From: Actinomycetota bacterium | GTDB taxonomy: Bacteria > Actinomycetota > Actinomycetes > Nanopelagicales > Nanopelagicaceae | Reading direction: 5' to 3' | Assembly: GCA_009704505.1 (NCBI GenBank) | Contig: WLEB01000002.1 | Location: forward strand, 27,344 to 91,343 | DNA: 64,000 nucleotides | Part shown: in pieces, positions 1-10,382 of the stretch | Position numbering within the stretch: position 1 is the first letter of the stretch | Layout of the letters: each line of letters opens with the position of its first letter | Position numbers and translations under genes: made by a program | The notes under the pieces: model-generated | Seen by the model: only the letters and a program-made list of their open reading frames with translations | What the model was told of the DNA's origin: nothing | The model's database searches: none

Positions 1-338
1 AACTGCTGACTAATTTGGGATATGGAACCGTTTATCTGATTGCCAACTTAGTTGGATGGCCAATTTTGGGCCTTGTTCTTGGACCATTACTAGGGGAAAA
101 CTTCACATGGAGAAATAACCCTCGACGTAAAAAGATGTACATCAAAGCAAGTTGGTTATGGGTAGCTTTATTCTTTTCGCGCATCGCCGTTCAATATCCA
201 ATTTATAAAAGTGGCAACGTAAATCTATTGGGGACAGTCAACCTTGCTATGGGATACCCGTTGTTTTTTGCCGCTGCCTATGGTTCTTGGTTGATTATTC
301 GATCTGAACCACCGATAGACAATAAAGCCAAAGAATAG
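1..338 (+). CDS. DUF3159-like integral membrane protein, N-terminus cut off by window edge
   Basis: ORF open to the window start; hydrophobic protein with GWPILGLVLGPLLGE...WRNNPRRKKMY motif resembling actinobacterial DUF3159. Confidence 0.6.
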   Translation, partial: LLTNLGYGTVYLIANLVGWPILGLVLGPLLGENFTWRNNPRRKKMYIKASWLWVALFFSRIAVQYPIYKSGNVNLLGTVNLAMGYPLFFAAAYGSWLIIRSEPPIDNKAKE

Positions 339-340
339 AT

Positions 341-997
341 CTAAGAGATAAAGCAAGCCTTGATTTGAGCTTCGGCATCGGTTGAAGCAACAAAGAGAAG
401 TTCATCTCCTGCCACGAATACATCATGAGCTTTAGCCGTAATAACTTGACCATCGCGGACAATTGCTGCAAGAGCCGCATTTTCTGGTAATTCTATTTCA
501 TCGACAGTCTTGCCAATGCAAGCAGAACCATCTGGCAGAGTCAGCTCCACAAGATTTGCCTGGCCTTTTCTAAATGAGAAGAGTCGCACGACATCACCAA
601 CAGTTACTGCCTCTTCAACTAATGCCGAGATAATTCTTGGTGTTGACACTGCAACATCTACACCCCAAGAAGTGTCAAAGAGCCATTCATTTTTTGGGTG
701 ATTAATTCTTGCCACAACTCTTGGTACGCCGTACTCAGTCTTTCCAAGTAAAGATGTCACAAGATTTGCCTTGTCATCTCCCGTAGCTGCAACCAATACT
801 TGGCATGTATCTAGATGAGCGGCATCAAGTGCGGTTATCTCACAGGCATCGGCCATCAGCCACTCTGCATCAGGGACGCTTTCTATCTTTAAGGCTTTTG
901 GATCTTTTTCAATGAGTAAGACTTGGTGGCCGTTATCTAAGAGTTCTCGAGCGATAGCGCGTCCAACATTTCCTGCACCGGCGATAGCAATTCTCAT
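341..997 (-). CDS. trkA: TrkA-family potassium uptake regulatory protein (NAD-binding)
   Basis: MRIAIAGAGNVGRAIARELLDNGHQVLLIEKD Rossmann start; TrkA-N/TrkA-C architecture; 4-bp overlap with a second TrkA gene. Confidence 0.88.
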   Translation of the reverse strand: MRIAIAGAGNVGRAIARELLDNGHQVLLIEKDPKALKIESVPDAEWLMADACEITALDAAHLDTCQVLVAATGDDKANLVTSLLGKTEYGVPRVVARINHPKNEWLFDTSWGVDVAVSTPRIISALVEEAVTVGDVVRLFSFRKGQANLVELTLPDGSACIGKTVDEIELPENAALAAIVRDGQVITAKAHDVFVAGDELLFVASTDAEAQIKACFIS

Positions 998-1662
998 GAG
1001 CGTTCCGCCTCTGGAGTTTGAGCAAGAATCTGTTGTGTGCGTTCAAGATCAGCATCTGCAACCATCACATGAACTAGATCGCCCTCTTGTAAAACGGTAT
1101 GCGTGTTTGGAATTATCGCTTCACCTAGGCGCGTAATGAATGCAATGCGAGCTGGTGTTAATTCATCGATCAGTAGTACAGGGCGTCCATACCACTGTGT
1201 ATTTGGATTTACTTCATAGAGTTGAAGAGTTCCTGTGGCATCTCGCCATTCAGAGCGCGAACCCTCCGGCGTCAAACGGCGAAGAATCTGATCTGTTGTC
1301 CATAGAACTGTTGCAACAGTTGGAATTCCAAGACGTTGGTAGATCTCGGCTCTGCCTGGATCATAAATTCTCGCAACAACATTTTGGACACCGTATGTCT
1401 CACGTGCAACCCGGGCTGCCAAAATATTGGAGTTATCACCATTACTTACCGCAGCAAATGCATCGGCCTCTTGAATACCTGCTTCAATCAAATTATCACG
1501 ATCAAAACCAACTCCAGTGACTGTTCGACCTTTAAAATCTGGGCCTAAACGTCGAAATGCTTCACGAACCTGGTCAATAACAGCAACAGTGTGTCCTGCG
1601 GCCTCTAATTCGGTGGCCAGAGATGATCCAACTCGACCGCAACCCATGATGACTACGTGCAC
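994..1662 (-). CDS. TrkA-family potassium uptake protein (CeoB-like)
   Basis: VHVVIMGCGRVGSSLATELEAAGHTVAVID; GTG start at 1662 preferred over ORF start 1671 because of a -10 TAAGTT 7 nt upstream. Confidence 0.85.
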   Translation of the reverse strand: MHVVIMGCGRVGSSLATELEAAGHTVAVIDQVREAFRRLGPDFKGRTVTGVGFDRDNLIEAGIQEADAFAAVSNGDNSNILAARVARETYGVQNVVARIYDPGRAEIYQRLGIPTVATVLWTTDQILRRLTPEGSRSEWRDATGTLQLYEVNPNTQWYGRPVLLIDELTPARIAFITRLGEAIIPNTHTVLQEGDLVHVMVADADLERTQQILAQTPEAERS

Positions 1663-1694
1663 AAGGTACAACTTACACCCATAGGCTTGTATCT

Positions 1695-2909
1695 ATGGCA
1701 TTAGAGCAGGCACCCGCCCTAAAAGTTGGAGACTGTATTGAGGTCACAATTGAAAAAGTTGCCCATGGCGGCCACTTCATTGCCCGCCATAACGGAGCAG
1801 TGATTTTCGTTCGCCATGCCATTGAGGGCGAGACCTGCACGATCGAACTTACAAGTGTGGGCGCAAGCTTTAGTCGCGGCGATGTTGTTTCTATTAATAC
1901 TCCGTCGGAGTTTCGAGTTAATCCACCATGTTCTTTTTCTCATCCAAATGGTTGTGGAGGATGCGATTTTCAACATATCTCAGAGGCACATCAACGCACA
2001 TTAAAGTCTCAGGTGATTACAGAACAGTTTGCTCGAATTGCAAAGATGGATTTAACGGTTGAGGTTGAAAAAGTTGGGGAAATCTCTAAGTGGCGTACTC
2101 GTGCAATTGCTACAACAAACAAAGATGGAAAATTGGGCTTTTATAAATCTCGATCACACACGGTTGTGCCCGTTACAGATTGCAATATATGCATAGACAC
2201 AGTCGGAATCCATGAGCTATCTCAAAAATCCCTTAAGCCCGATTTTCGGGTTGAGATAAGTGCCTCAAATACGGGGGAGAGGACAATTGCATTGGCCAAT
2301 GCGATCGGTAAAGAGCGAGCGCGAATTACTGAAGGTCCCGCTATATTGCATGAAAAAGTTTTAGACAAAACCTTAGAAGTTAGCCATGAATCATTCTGGC
2401 AGGGCCACAAAAATGCACCAGAGATCTTAAGCAAGACAGTTCTGGATTTTGGGGGTTTTAAGGACGGGGATCATGTATTAGATCTCTATGGTGGCGCTGG
2501 ACTTTTCACCGCTGCAGTTATAGATGTAATTGGCCAGAGCGGACATGTAGATTTAATTGAAGGCAGTAAGGCAGCAACCAATGATGCCGCAAGAAATTTT
2601 CTTTCATATTCCAACGTTGAGATCATCACTGGCGATGTCGCAAAACATTTACCGCGAATTTCATCTGCTGATGTAATTGTCTTGGATCCACCAAGAGATG
2701 GCGCAGGTAAAGAGGTTATTGCTCAAATAGCACGACTGGGACCACGTTCAATTGTTTATGTTGCCTGTGATCCAGCGGCACTTGCTAGGGACACTGCCTA
2801 TCTTGCACATCACAGTTTTTCTCTCGTAAAAATTCGTGCTTTTGATCTCTTTCCAATGACACATCACATCGAATGTGTTGCTCTGTATGCTCAGACTGAT
2901 GTATCTTGA
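1695..2909 (+). CDS. Class I SAM-dependent RNA (uracil-5-)methyltransferase, TrmA/RlmD-like with TRAM domain
   Basis: N-terminal TRAM-like region, Cys cluster CSFSHPNGCGGCDFQH, VLDLYGGAGLFT, VLDPPRDGAG, VYVACDPAALARD. Confidence 0.9.
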   Translation: MALEQAPALKVGDCIEVTIEKVAHGGHFIARHNGAVIFVRHAIEGETCTIELTSVGASFSRGDVVSINTPSEFRVNPPCSFSHPNGCGGCDFQHISEAHQRTLKSQVITEQFARIAKMDLTVEVEKVGEISKWRTRAIATTNKDGKLGFYKSRSHTVVPVTDCNICIDTVGIHELSQKSLKPDFRVEISASNTGERTIALANAIGKERARITEGPAILHEKVLDKTLEVSHESFWQGHKNAPEILSKTVLDFGGFKDGDHVLDLYGGAGLFTAAVIDVIGQSGHVDLIEGSKAATNDAARNFLSYSNVEIITGDVAKHLPRISSADVIVLDPPRDGAGKEVIAQIARLGPRSIVYVACDPAALARDTAYLAHHSFSLVKIRAFDLFPMTHHIECVALYAQTDVS

Positions 2910-2943
2910 GCGCAGGTAATCAAAGAATATAAGGGGTGCACGG

Positions 2944-5586
2944 GTGAGTAAAAACTCTTTTAACGCAAAGAAAAACTTGGAAGTTGCGGGCAAGAGTTTT
3001 GAGATTTTTGATATCTCAGCCATCGAAGGGGCATCTAATCTTCCCTTTAGCTTGAAAGTCCTTCTGGAAAACCTTCTGCGCACAGAAGATGGTGCCAACA
3101 TCACTCAGGAGCACATTAAGGCGTTGGCTAATTGGGATCCAACAATCGAACCAGACACTGAGATTCAATTTACCCCTGCTCGAGTAGTGATGCAGGATTT
3201 CACGGGCGTTCCTTGTGTTGTAGACCTTGCAACAATGCGTGAGGCGATTGTGGAGTTAGGTGGCGATCCTTCTAAAGTCAATCCTCTTGCTCCTGCAGAG
3301 CTAGTAATTGATCACTCTGTCATTGCAGATAAATTTGGAACTAAAGATTCTTTTGAACAAAACACAGACATTGAATATGAGCGAAATCAAGAGCGATATA
3401 GATTTTTGCGCTGGGGACAAAGTGCATTTGATGAGTTCAAAGTAGTTCCACCAGGTACAGGAATTGTTCATCAAGTAAACATCGAATACTTAGCTCGGGT
3501 AGTTATGGTTCGTACTGTCCAAGGCGTTGTGCGTGCTTACCCAGACACGGTCGTTGGAACAGACTCTCACACAACGATGGTCAATGGTTTGGGAGTTTTG
3601 GGCTGGGGTGTTGGTGGAATTGAGGCAGAAGCTGCATTGTTGGGACAACCAGTTTCTATGCTTATTCCACGAGTTGTTGGATTTAAATTGACGGGTCAAC
3701 TTCCTTTGGGAACGACTGCAACAGACATGGCTTTAACAATTACAGAGATTTTGCGTAAGGTCGGAGTTGTAGGAAAGTTCGTCGAGTTCTTTGGCCCGGG
3801 CGTTGCCTCAGTTCCCATGGCTAACCGCACAACAATTGGAAATATGAGTCCTGAATATGGTTCAACGTGCGCAATCTTTCCAATCGATGATGAAACTCTT
3901 AGATATCTTCGTCTTACTGGCCGAAGCGATGAACAGATCGCACTTGTTCAGGAGTATGCAAAGAAGCAGGGAATGTGGCACGACCCATCAGTTGAACCTC
4001 GCTTCTCACAAGTAGTTGAGCTTGATCTTTCTACCGTTGTTCCATCAATCTCTGGTCCAAAAAGACCACAAGATCGAATTGCACTCAGTGATTCAAAAAT
4101 GGCATTTGAAAAGATTCTTCCTTCATACCTAAGTGAGAAAACTATTAAGGGCGAGGTAAAGGCTGGTTCTACGCGGGTTAAAAACGGAGATGTTGTCATT
4201 GCTTCGATCACATCCTGTACAAATACTTCCAATCCATCAGTGATGATTGGTGCAGCTTTGCTTGCAAAGAAAGCAGTAGAAAAGGGATTGAAATCCAAGC
4301 CTTGGGTGAAAACAACACTCGCCCCAGGATCTAAAGTTGTTACAGATTATTATGATCGCGCAGATCTAACCCAGTATATGCAGGCACTTGGATTCCACTT
4401 GGTTGGATATGGCTGTGTAACATGTATTGGAAACTCTGGACCACTTCCTATCGAAGTTGGAAAAGCAATTGGTGAAGGCGACTTAGCTGTTACTGCTGTT
4501 TTGTCAGGTAATCGAAACTTTGAAGGTCGCATCAGTCCAGAAGTAAAGATGAATTACTTGGCATCTCCACCACTTGTTGTTGCCTATGCAATCGCTGGAA
4601 CCATGGATCACGACTTTGAGAAAGATTCTCTAGGTAAAGACACATCCGGTAAAGATGTCTTTTTAAAGGATATCTGGCCATCTCCGCAGGAGATCCAGAC
4701 TGTGATAGATGCTTCAATCTCTTCTGAGATGTTCAAAAAAGATTACGCCACAGTTTTTGAGGGTGATCATCGCTGGAAGTCACTTGCAACGCCTACTGGC
4801 AAAATTTTTGAGTGGGATGCCAAGTCAACCTACGTGCGCAAACCTCCTTATTTTGATGGAATGCCCAAGCAACCAACTCCAGTTGTAGATATTTCAGGAG
4901 CGCGAGTGCTTGCAATTTTGGGGGATTCAGTAACAACTGACCATATTTCACCGGCCGGAAACATCAAGGCTGATTCTCCTGCAGGTAAATATCTTGCCGA
5001 GCATGGAATCGAGCGAGCAGACTTCAATTCATATGGCTCCAGACGCGGTAACCATGAAATTATGATCCGCGGAACTTTCGCAAATATTCGTTTGAAGAAT
5101 CTTCTACTAGATGGAGTTGAAGGTGGATACACCCGCAACTTCCTCAATGGCGGAGAACAAACAACAATATTTGATGCATCTATGGCCTATCAAAATGCAG
5201 GAGTTCCATTAGTAATTCTTGCAGGTAAAGAATATGGATCAGGATCATCTAGAGATTGGGCTGCTAAAGGTACTGCGCTTCTTGGGGTTAGAGCGGTAAT
5301 TGCAGAAAGCTTTGAAAGAATTCACCGTTCCAATCTGATCGGAATGGGTGTACTTCCATTGGAATTTAAGAATGGAGAATCTGCCGCCTCGTTAGGTTTA
5401 GACGGGACAGAGGTTTTCTCAATTGCAGGTATCACGGCCCTAAATACGGGGGGAGTTCCAAAAGAGCTCACAGTAACTGCTGGCGATAAGAGTTTTACCG
5501 CCAAAGTTAGAATTGATACGCCAGGAGAGGCTGATTACTACCGTCATGGTGGAATTATGCAGTTTGTTCTGCGTTCACTTCTTTAA
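2944..5586 (+). CDS. acnA: Aconitate hydratase
   Basis: 880 aa; [63 protein letters not shown]. Confidence 0.97.
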   Translation: MSKNSFNAKKNLEVAGKSFEIFDISAIEGASNLPFSLKVLLENLLRTEDGANITQEHIKALANWDPTIEPDTEIQFTPARVVMQDFTGVPCVVDLATMREAIVELGGDPSKVNPLAPAELVIDHSVIADKFGTKDSFEQNTDIEYERNQERYRFLRWGQSAFDEFKVVPPGTGIVHQVNIEYLARVVMVRTVQGVVRAYPDTVVGTDSHTTMVNGLGVLGWGVGGIEAEAALLGQPVSMLIPRVVGFKLTGQLPLGTTATDMALTITEILRKVGVVGKFVEFFGPGVASVPMANRTTIGNMSPEYGSTCAIFPIDDETLRYLRLTGRSDEQIALVQEYAKKQGMWHDPSVEPRFSQVVELDLSTVVPSISGPKRPQDRIALSDSKMAFEKILPSYLSEKTIKGEVKAGSTRVKNGDVVIASITSCTNTSNPSVMIGAALLAKKAVEKGLKSKPWVKTTLAPGSKVVTDYYDRADLTQYMQALGFHLVGYGCVTCIGNSGPLPIEVGKAIGEGDLAVTAVLSGNRNFEGRISPEVKMNYLASPPLVVAYAIAGTMDHDFEKDSLGKDTSGKDVFLKDIWPSPQEIQTVIDASISSEMFKKDYATVFEGDHRWKSLATPTGKIFEWDAKSTYVRKPPYFDGMPKQPTPVVDISGARVLAILGDSVTTDHISPAGNIKADSPAGKYLAEHGIERADFNSYGSRRGNHEIMIRGTFANIRLKNLLLDGVEGGYTRNFLNGGEQTTIFDASMAYQNAGVPLVILAGKEYGSGSSRDWAAKGTALLGVRAVIAESFERIHRSNLIGMGVLPLEFKNGESAASLGLDGTEVFSIAGITALNTGGVPKELTVTAGDKSFTAKVRIDTPGEADYYRHGGIMQFVLRSLL

Positions 5587-5595
5587 AGGCTAAGT

Positions 5596-6831
5596 TCAGT
5601 TTTTGACGGATCGAAATGGAATTGCACTGAAAATAATTCCTGCAACAAGTCCCCAAAATGGTGAACCAAGTCCCAACGGTTGAATTCCGCTGATTGTTAT
5701 CAAAAGCGTCGCCATTGCAACCTCACGTCCATGAACTCCTGCAACTGACTCATGAAGTGAATTCGCTAGTGCCGGCAGCAATGCCAGTCCAGCGATGGTT
5801 GCGATCATTGAAGGTGGAAGCATGTTGAACAAATCAATAATTGGGATGGTAAAAACAGCTGCAGTAATGTAGAAAATTCCACAGAGAACGCCGGCCGTAT
5901 AGCGAGTAGTTTTGTCTGGATCAGCATGTTCTCCAACTGCGATATTTGCTGTGATTGTTGAAGTGTTTACACCCGTGTTTCCAAAGGGTGCTGTTAAAAG
6001 TGATATAAAACCGCCAGTTAAAATTGAGTACTTGATCGGTGGTTGATACTTGGCTGATCGTAAGACGGCAAATCCTGGGGCATATTGAGTGGCAAGGGTT
6101 GCTAAAACCATTGGAAGAGCAAGATTAATCGCACTTGCCCAGGTGAAATCGGGTTCAATAAACTGCGGATGAACCCAAAATAATTCAGCTCCATTAAATT
6201 GGAGTTTTCCTAATGCAACAGTAAGAACAATTCCAACGATAAACACAGGAACAACAGGTGTTCTCACATTAAGTTTTCGGGCCAGGAAGAAAACCACAAC
6301 CATTATGGATACTAGCCATGGTTCTGCAGTAAATGAGGTAAAGATTTGGACACCAAATTGGAATAGGACACCAGCAAGCATGGCCATAATTACTTCATGA
6401 GGAATGAATTTCATAATCTTTCGCATAGCACCCGTTGCACCAATAATGATGAAGGTAATAGCGACGATGATGTAAGAAGCAACAGCCTCGTTAATCGAAT
6501 GTGCCTGCAGGCTTGTTACTAACAAAACCATTGAAGCAGTCGAAGGAGATCCAATCATTGGCATTCGAAAGCGCAGGCTAAGGAAAAGACCAAAGAGTCC
6601 AGAGGTTAGCCAGGTAATAAAGATCCAATTAGATGTTTGAGCATCAGTAAAAGAGCCATTTTTTGCGGCCGTAAGTTGAATGACAATTGGACCTGTGACT
6701 GCAACTAGAACCACCAAGAAACCAGATATCAGTGTTCCGAGCGTGGCATCTTTCGGAAAGCTCTTTAGGTTGCTTAAAACTGCGCCTAAACCGTTTTTCG
6801 TTGTGCCTTCATAGAGTTCAGTCATGTTCAC
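5596..6831 (-). CDS. BenE-family benzoate/H+ symporter-like transporter
   Basis: ~12 hydrophobic segments; GFLVVLVAVTGPIVIQLTAA, TAPFGNTGVNTSTITANIAVGEHADPDKTTRYTAGVLCG motif of BenE. Confidence 0.8.
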   Translation of the reverse strand: MNMTELYEGTTKNGLGAVLSNLKSFPKDATLGTLISGFLVVLVAVTGPIVIQLTAAKNGSFTDAQTSNWIFITWLTSGLFGLFLSLRFRMPMIGSPSTASMVLLVTSLQAHSINEAVASYIIVAITFIIIGATGAMRKIMKFIPHEVIMAMLAGVLFQFGVQIFTSFTAEPWLVSIMVVVFFLARKLNVRTPVVPVFIVGIVLTVALGKLQFNGAELFWVHPQFIEPDFTWASAINLALPMVLATLATQYAPGFAVLRSAKYQPPIKYSILTGGFISLLTAPFGNTGVNTSTITANIAVGEHADPDKTTRYTAGVLCGIFYITAAVFTIPIIDLFNMLPPSMIATIAGLALLPALANSLHESVAGVHGREVAMATLLITISGIQPLGLGSPFWGLVAGIIFSAIPFRSVKN

Positions 6832-6836
6832 TTAGT

Positions 6837-6895
6837 GTAGACCTGGATTGGTCTACAACTAACCTTGATTCGTTCTCCTATAGGAGTAGTTAGTT
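6837..6895 (-). terminator. Tandem hairpins between fadB stop and benE-like start
   Basis: AACTAAC...CTCCTATAGGAG...GTTAGTT and GTAGACC-TGGATT-GGTCTAC; role (terminator vs operator) uncertain. Confidence 0.4.
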
Positions 6896-9007
6896 CTTAG
6901 CAGGAAGTGAAGCAACACCTTTGTCGTGGAATCGCTTACCTGAAGTTGACTCACTAATTCCCGTGCGGTCTAAGTAAGGCAAAATCCCACCCAAATGCAT
7001 CGGCCAACCAGCACCCATCAACATGCACAAATCGATTTCAGCTGGAGATGACACAACGCCCTCATCCAACATCGCTCGTGCCTCTTCAGCCAGAGCTTTC
7101 AAAGCTCGATCACGAACTTGCTCTGCAGTTGATGGAGTGTTGCCCTTTTCTACAAGTGCAACCGCTGCAGGGTTAGGAGTAAATGTTCCATCCTCGTTTT
7201 TGGTATAGAAATTGCGCACACCCTCTTTAACCATGCGCTGCATAGTTGGAGAGATTCGATAGCGCGGTCCTAGATTCTTGTGCAAAGTCTCTGACACATG
7301 AAGCGCCACCCCTGGACCAACAAGATCTAGAAGTTGGAATGGCGACATTGGAAAGCCAATCTCCATCATCGCAGCATCTGCAACAGCAGGAGGAGTTCCC
7401 TCATCTACAGCGTCAGTAACTTCACCCATGAATCGTGTTAGGAGTCTATTAACTACAAAGCCCGGAGCATCTTTACAGATGATCATTACTTTTTTAAGTT
7501 CCTTACCGACTGCAATTGCTGTGGCAGTAGTTGCATCATCTGTGGTTGAAGTACGGGCTACTTCAAGTAAAGGCATGACAGCTACAGGATTGAAAAAGTG
7601 GAAGCCAACTACTCGCTCTGGATTCTTTAATCCCTGAGTCATAGCTTCAACTGATAGAGAGGACGTATTTGTCGCTAAAACACATTCAGGTGAGACAATA
7701 GCCTCTAACTTTTTGAATAGTTCTTGCTTTAGTGAAAGCTCTTCAAAAATGGCTTCAATAATGAAGTCACAATTAGCAAAAACTTTTTGGTCTGCCGATC
7801 CCGATATCAAAAGAGCCAAACGAGCGGCAGATTCAGCGCTCATGCGCTTTTTCTCAACAAGTTTGTCTAATTCATTTTTTACCCAAGCCACACCTTTATC
7901 AGCACGGGCTTGATCAATATCGGTCATGACAACTGGACACTTGAGATTTCTCAACAAAAGCAAGGCCAGCTGAGATGCCATGAGTCCGGCGCCAACTACA
8001 CCAACTTTAGCTACCTTACGTGCCAGAGCAGGCTTTGGCGCACCTTCAACCTTTTTACGTTTCTTTTGAATCAAATTAAATGCATACAAAGATGCTCGCA
8101 GTGGGTCAGACATAACAAGGTCTGCAAGTACTTTGTCCTCGGCATCAAAACCTTTACCTAGATCATCTTTTCTTGCAGCTGCAATAAGCTCCAGAGCTTT
8201 TGTAGGAGATGCAATCTCAGCACCGCCATACTTTTTCAACGCCGCAGCTTTTCCAGTAGCCAATGCACTGTCCCATGCTGGATCATTACTGTAGTCAGGG
8301 CGATCTATTTTTGTGCTTCCGTTAAGAACGCCAACTGCAAATGAAATTGATCGCTCTAAATAATCTGCAGGATCAAAGACTGCATCGACTACACCAAGCT
8401 TTAGAGCATCTTTTGACTTCAGCATCGTATTGTTATTGAGTGCGTTAAGAATGATCACTTGAACTGCGCGCTCTGGGCCAATTAGTTTTGGCAATATTGT
8501 GGCACCACCCCATCCTGGAACAAGCCCCAAGAAAACTTCTGGAAGTGCAATGAATGCAGTAGATGAAAGCGTTCGATAATGGCAGTGAAGTCCGACCTCT
8601 AGACCTCCGCCAAGTGCAAGACCATTGATAAATGCAAAAGTTGGAATCTTTGATTCACCTAAACGACGGAAGACATCATGGCCAAGTTTTCCAATAGCCA
8701 TTGCTTGGCTGTGATCATTTAGGAATGCAAGAGCAGAAAGGTCTGCACCTGCTGCAAATATAAATGGCTTTCCTGTTATTGCAATAGCTGCTGGTTTACG
8801 ACCAATTGCATCTGTTATCGCCGCATCTAATGCAGTTAGTGATTGAGGTCCAAACGTGTTTGGTCGATTATGATCAAGAGAGTTATCTAAAGTGATTAAC
8901 GCTAATGAGCCTTGACCGCCAAATGCTGCTAAGTCAATATCACGGACAAGTGCGTGCGTAACGACTTCTTCTGGCGCTCCTGCTGGCAAAGTTATGTTTG
9001 TGCTCAT
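6890..9007 (-). CDS. fadB: Fatty acid oxidation multifunctional protein (enoyl-CoA hydratase / 3-hydroxyacyl-CoA dehydrogenase)
   Basis: N-terminal crotonase domain (GLALGGGLEVGLHC) fused to HCDH (GVVGAGLMASQLALLL, VGFHFFNPVAVMPLLEV). Confidence 0.93.
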   Translation of the reverse strand: MSTNITLPAGAPEEVVTHALVRDIDLAAFGGQGSLALITLDNSLDHNRPNTFGPQSLTALDAAITDAIGRKPAAIAITGKPFIFAAGADLSALAFLNDHSQAMAIGKLGHDVFRRLGESKIPTFAFINGLALGGGLEVGLHCHYRTLSSTAFIALPEVFLGLVPGWGGATILPKLIGPERAVQVIILNALNNNTMLKSKDALKLGVVDAVFDPADYLERSISFAVGVLNGSTKIDRPDYSNDPAWDSALATGKAAALKKYGGAEIASPTKALELIAAARKDDLGKGFDAEDKVLADLVMSDPLRASLYAFNLIQKKRKKVEGAPKPALARKVAKVGVVGAGLMASQLALLLLRNLKCPVVMTDIDQARADKGVAWVKNELDKLVEKKRMSAESAARLALLISGSADQKVFANCDFIIEAIFEELSLKQELFKKLEAIVSPECVLATNTSSLSVEAMTQGLKNPERVVGFHFFNPVAVMPLLEVARTSTTDDATTATAIAVGKELKKVMIICKDAPGFVVNRLLTRFMGEVTDAVDEGTPPAVADAAMMEIGFPMSPFQLLDLVGPGVALHVSETLHKNLGPRYRISPTMQRMVKEGVRNFYTKNEDGTFTPNPAAVALVEKGNTPSTAEQVRDRALKALAEEARAMLDEGVVSSPAEIDLCMLMGAGWPMHLGGILPYLDRTGISESTSGKRFHDKGVASLPAKN

Positions 9008-9009
9008 AA

Positions 9010-10197
9010 TTATTTTGATCCCTTAAAGTGTGGATTTTCCCAGATGACGGTGCCGCCCATGCCTAAACCAATGCACATTGTTGTAATTCCGTATCTAACC
9101 TCAGGCTTTTCCTCAAAAGTGCGAGCAAGATTGAGCATCAATCGAACTCCAGAAGATGCCAATGGGTGACCAACAGCGATGGCGCCGCCATATGGATTAA
9201 CGCGAGGATCATCATCGGCGATTCCAAAGTGATCCAAAAATGCAATTACTTGAACTGCGAAAGCTTCATTTACTTCAAAGGCGCCGATATCTTCAATTTT
9301 TAGTCCGGCCTGTTTTAAAGCTTTAAGCGTTGCTGGAACTGGTCCATAACCCATAATCTCTGGCTCAACTCCAACAAATGCAAAGGTGACGAGTTTTGCT
9401 TTAATTGTGAGTCCAAGTTCTAATGCTTTTTCTTCACTGGCAAGCAATGCAGCTGTTGCGCCATCATTTAGACCTGATGAGTTTCCAGGTGTAACACGAC
9501 CTGCTGGGCGAAACGGAGTTTTTAACCCAGCTAAACCTTCCATCGTAGTTTGAGGGCGAGGTGGTTCATCAACTGTTGCTACGCCCCAGCCAAGTTCAGC
9601 ATTTCTTGCAGCCGTAGGAATTAAATCTCGCTGGATCTTTCCTTCACTGTAGGCCTTTGCAGTTTTGATTTGAGAGTTAAGTGCAAATTGATCTGCGCGT
9701 AATTTTGTTAATTGAGGGAAACGATCATGCAAACGCTCTGCTGTTGCTCCCATTGCTAGTGCATCTTGTTCAACAATTCTCTCCGCTAAATACCGAGGAT
9801 TAGGATCTAAGCCTTCTCCAATTGGGTGGTTACCCATATGTTCAACACCACCTGCGATTGCAAGATCATTTGTTCCCATTGCAATAGCACCTGCAATTGT
9901 TGTTACTGCTGTCATTGCACCAGCGCACCATCTATCGATTGAGTAACCAGGAACTGTGTTAGGTAAACCAGAAAGTAGCGCGGTGCTTCTACCAATGTTC
10001 ATGCCTTGATCACCGGTCTGAGTAGCAGCAGCAATCGCAACATCCTCAATTGTTGAACGATCTACTTTTGGATTTCGATCGAGCAAACCACGAATCGCTC
10101 TGACCATTAAGTCATCTGCTCTCGTTCCGGCATACATTCCGCCGGCCTTTCCAAATGGCGTACGAACAGCATCGACGAGGACAACGGTGCGAGTCAT
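9010..10197 (-). CDS. fadA: Acetyl-CoA acyltransferase (thiolase)
   Basis: VDAVRTPFGKAGG, SIDRWCAGAMTAV, NEAFAVQ, GGAIAVGHPLASSG, TMCIGLGMGGTVIWE. Confidence 0.94.
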   Translation of the reverse strand: MTRTVVLVDAVRTPFGKAGGMYAGTRADDLMVRAIRGLLDRNPKVDRSTIEDVAIAAATQTGDQGMNIGRSTALLSGLPNTVPGYSIDRWCAGAMTAVTTIAGAIAMGTNDLAIAGGVEHMGNHPIGEGLDPNPRYLAERIVEQDALAMGATAERLHDRFPQLTKLRADQFALNSQIKTAKAYSEGKIQRDLIPTAARNAELGWGVATVDEPPRPQTTMEGLAGLKTPFRPAGRVTPGNSSGLNDGATAALLASEEKALELGLTIKAKLVTFAFVGVEPEIMGYGPVPATLKALKQAGLKIEDIGAFEVNEAFAVQVIAFLDHFGIADDDPRVNPYGGAIAVGHPLASSGVRLMLNLARTFEEKPEVRYGITTMCIGLGMGGTVIWENPHFKGSK

Positions 10198-10251
10198 GAG
10201 AGATCCCTTGTTAGCGGTATAGGGAAGATGTTACTCGTGAGTAGGTCTCTG

Positions 10252-10322
10252 GACAACGGGGGCGACAGCCTTACTGGCTGCCAACTGCTTCCTTGGTTGG
10301 TCTTTAGTCAGACCTGGTTGTC
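10252..10322 (-). ncRNA. Candidate structured leader RNA upstream of fadA
   Basis: Outer GACAAC/GTTGTC stem enclosing hairpins GGTCT-n6-AGACC, CCAA-n8-TTGG and CAGCC-n5-GGCTG. Confidence 0.35.
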
Positions 10323-10382
10323 AGTCAATTGGCTTTCTTAGGTGCTACCAGAGCCTGCTTAACTCTCTTGCGTAGGTGCTTC

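Noticed and set aside
10252-10322. 4.5S SRP RNA, tmRNA or 6C RNA as the identity of the structured region
   Set aside because: A GGAAGCAG fragment resembles SRP RNA, but the symmetric SRP hairpin is absent; no tmRNA tag or TLD; C-run occurs only once so 6C does not fit.
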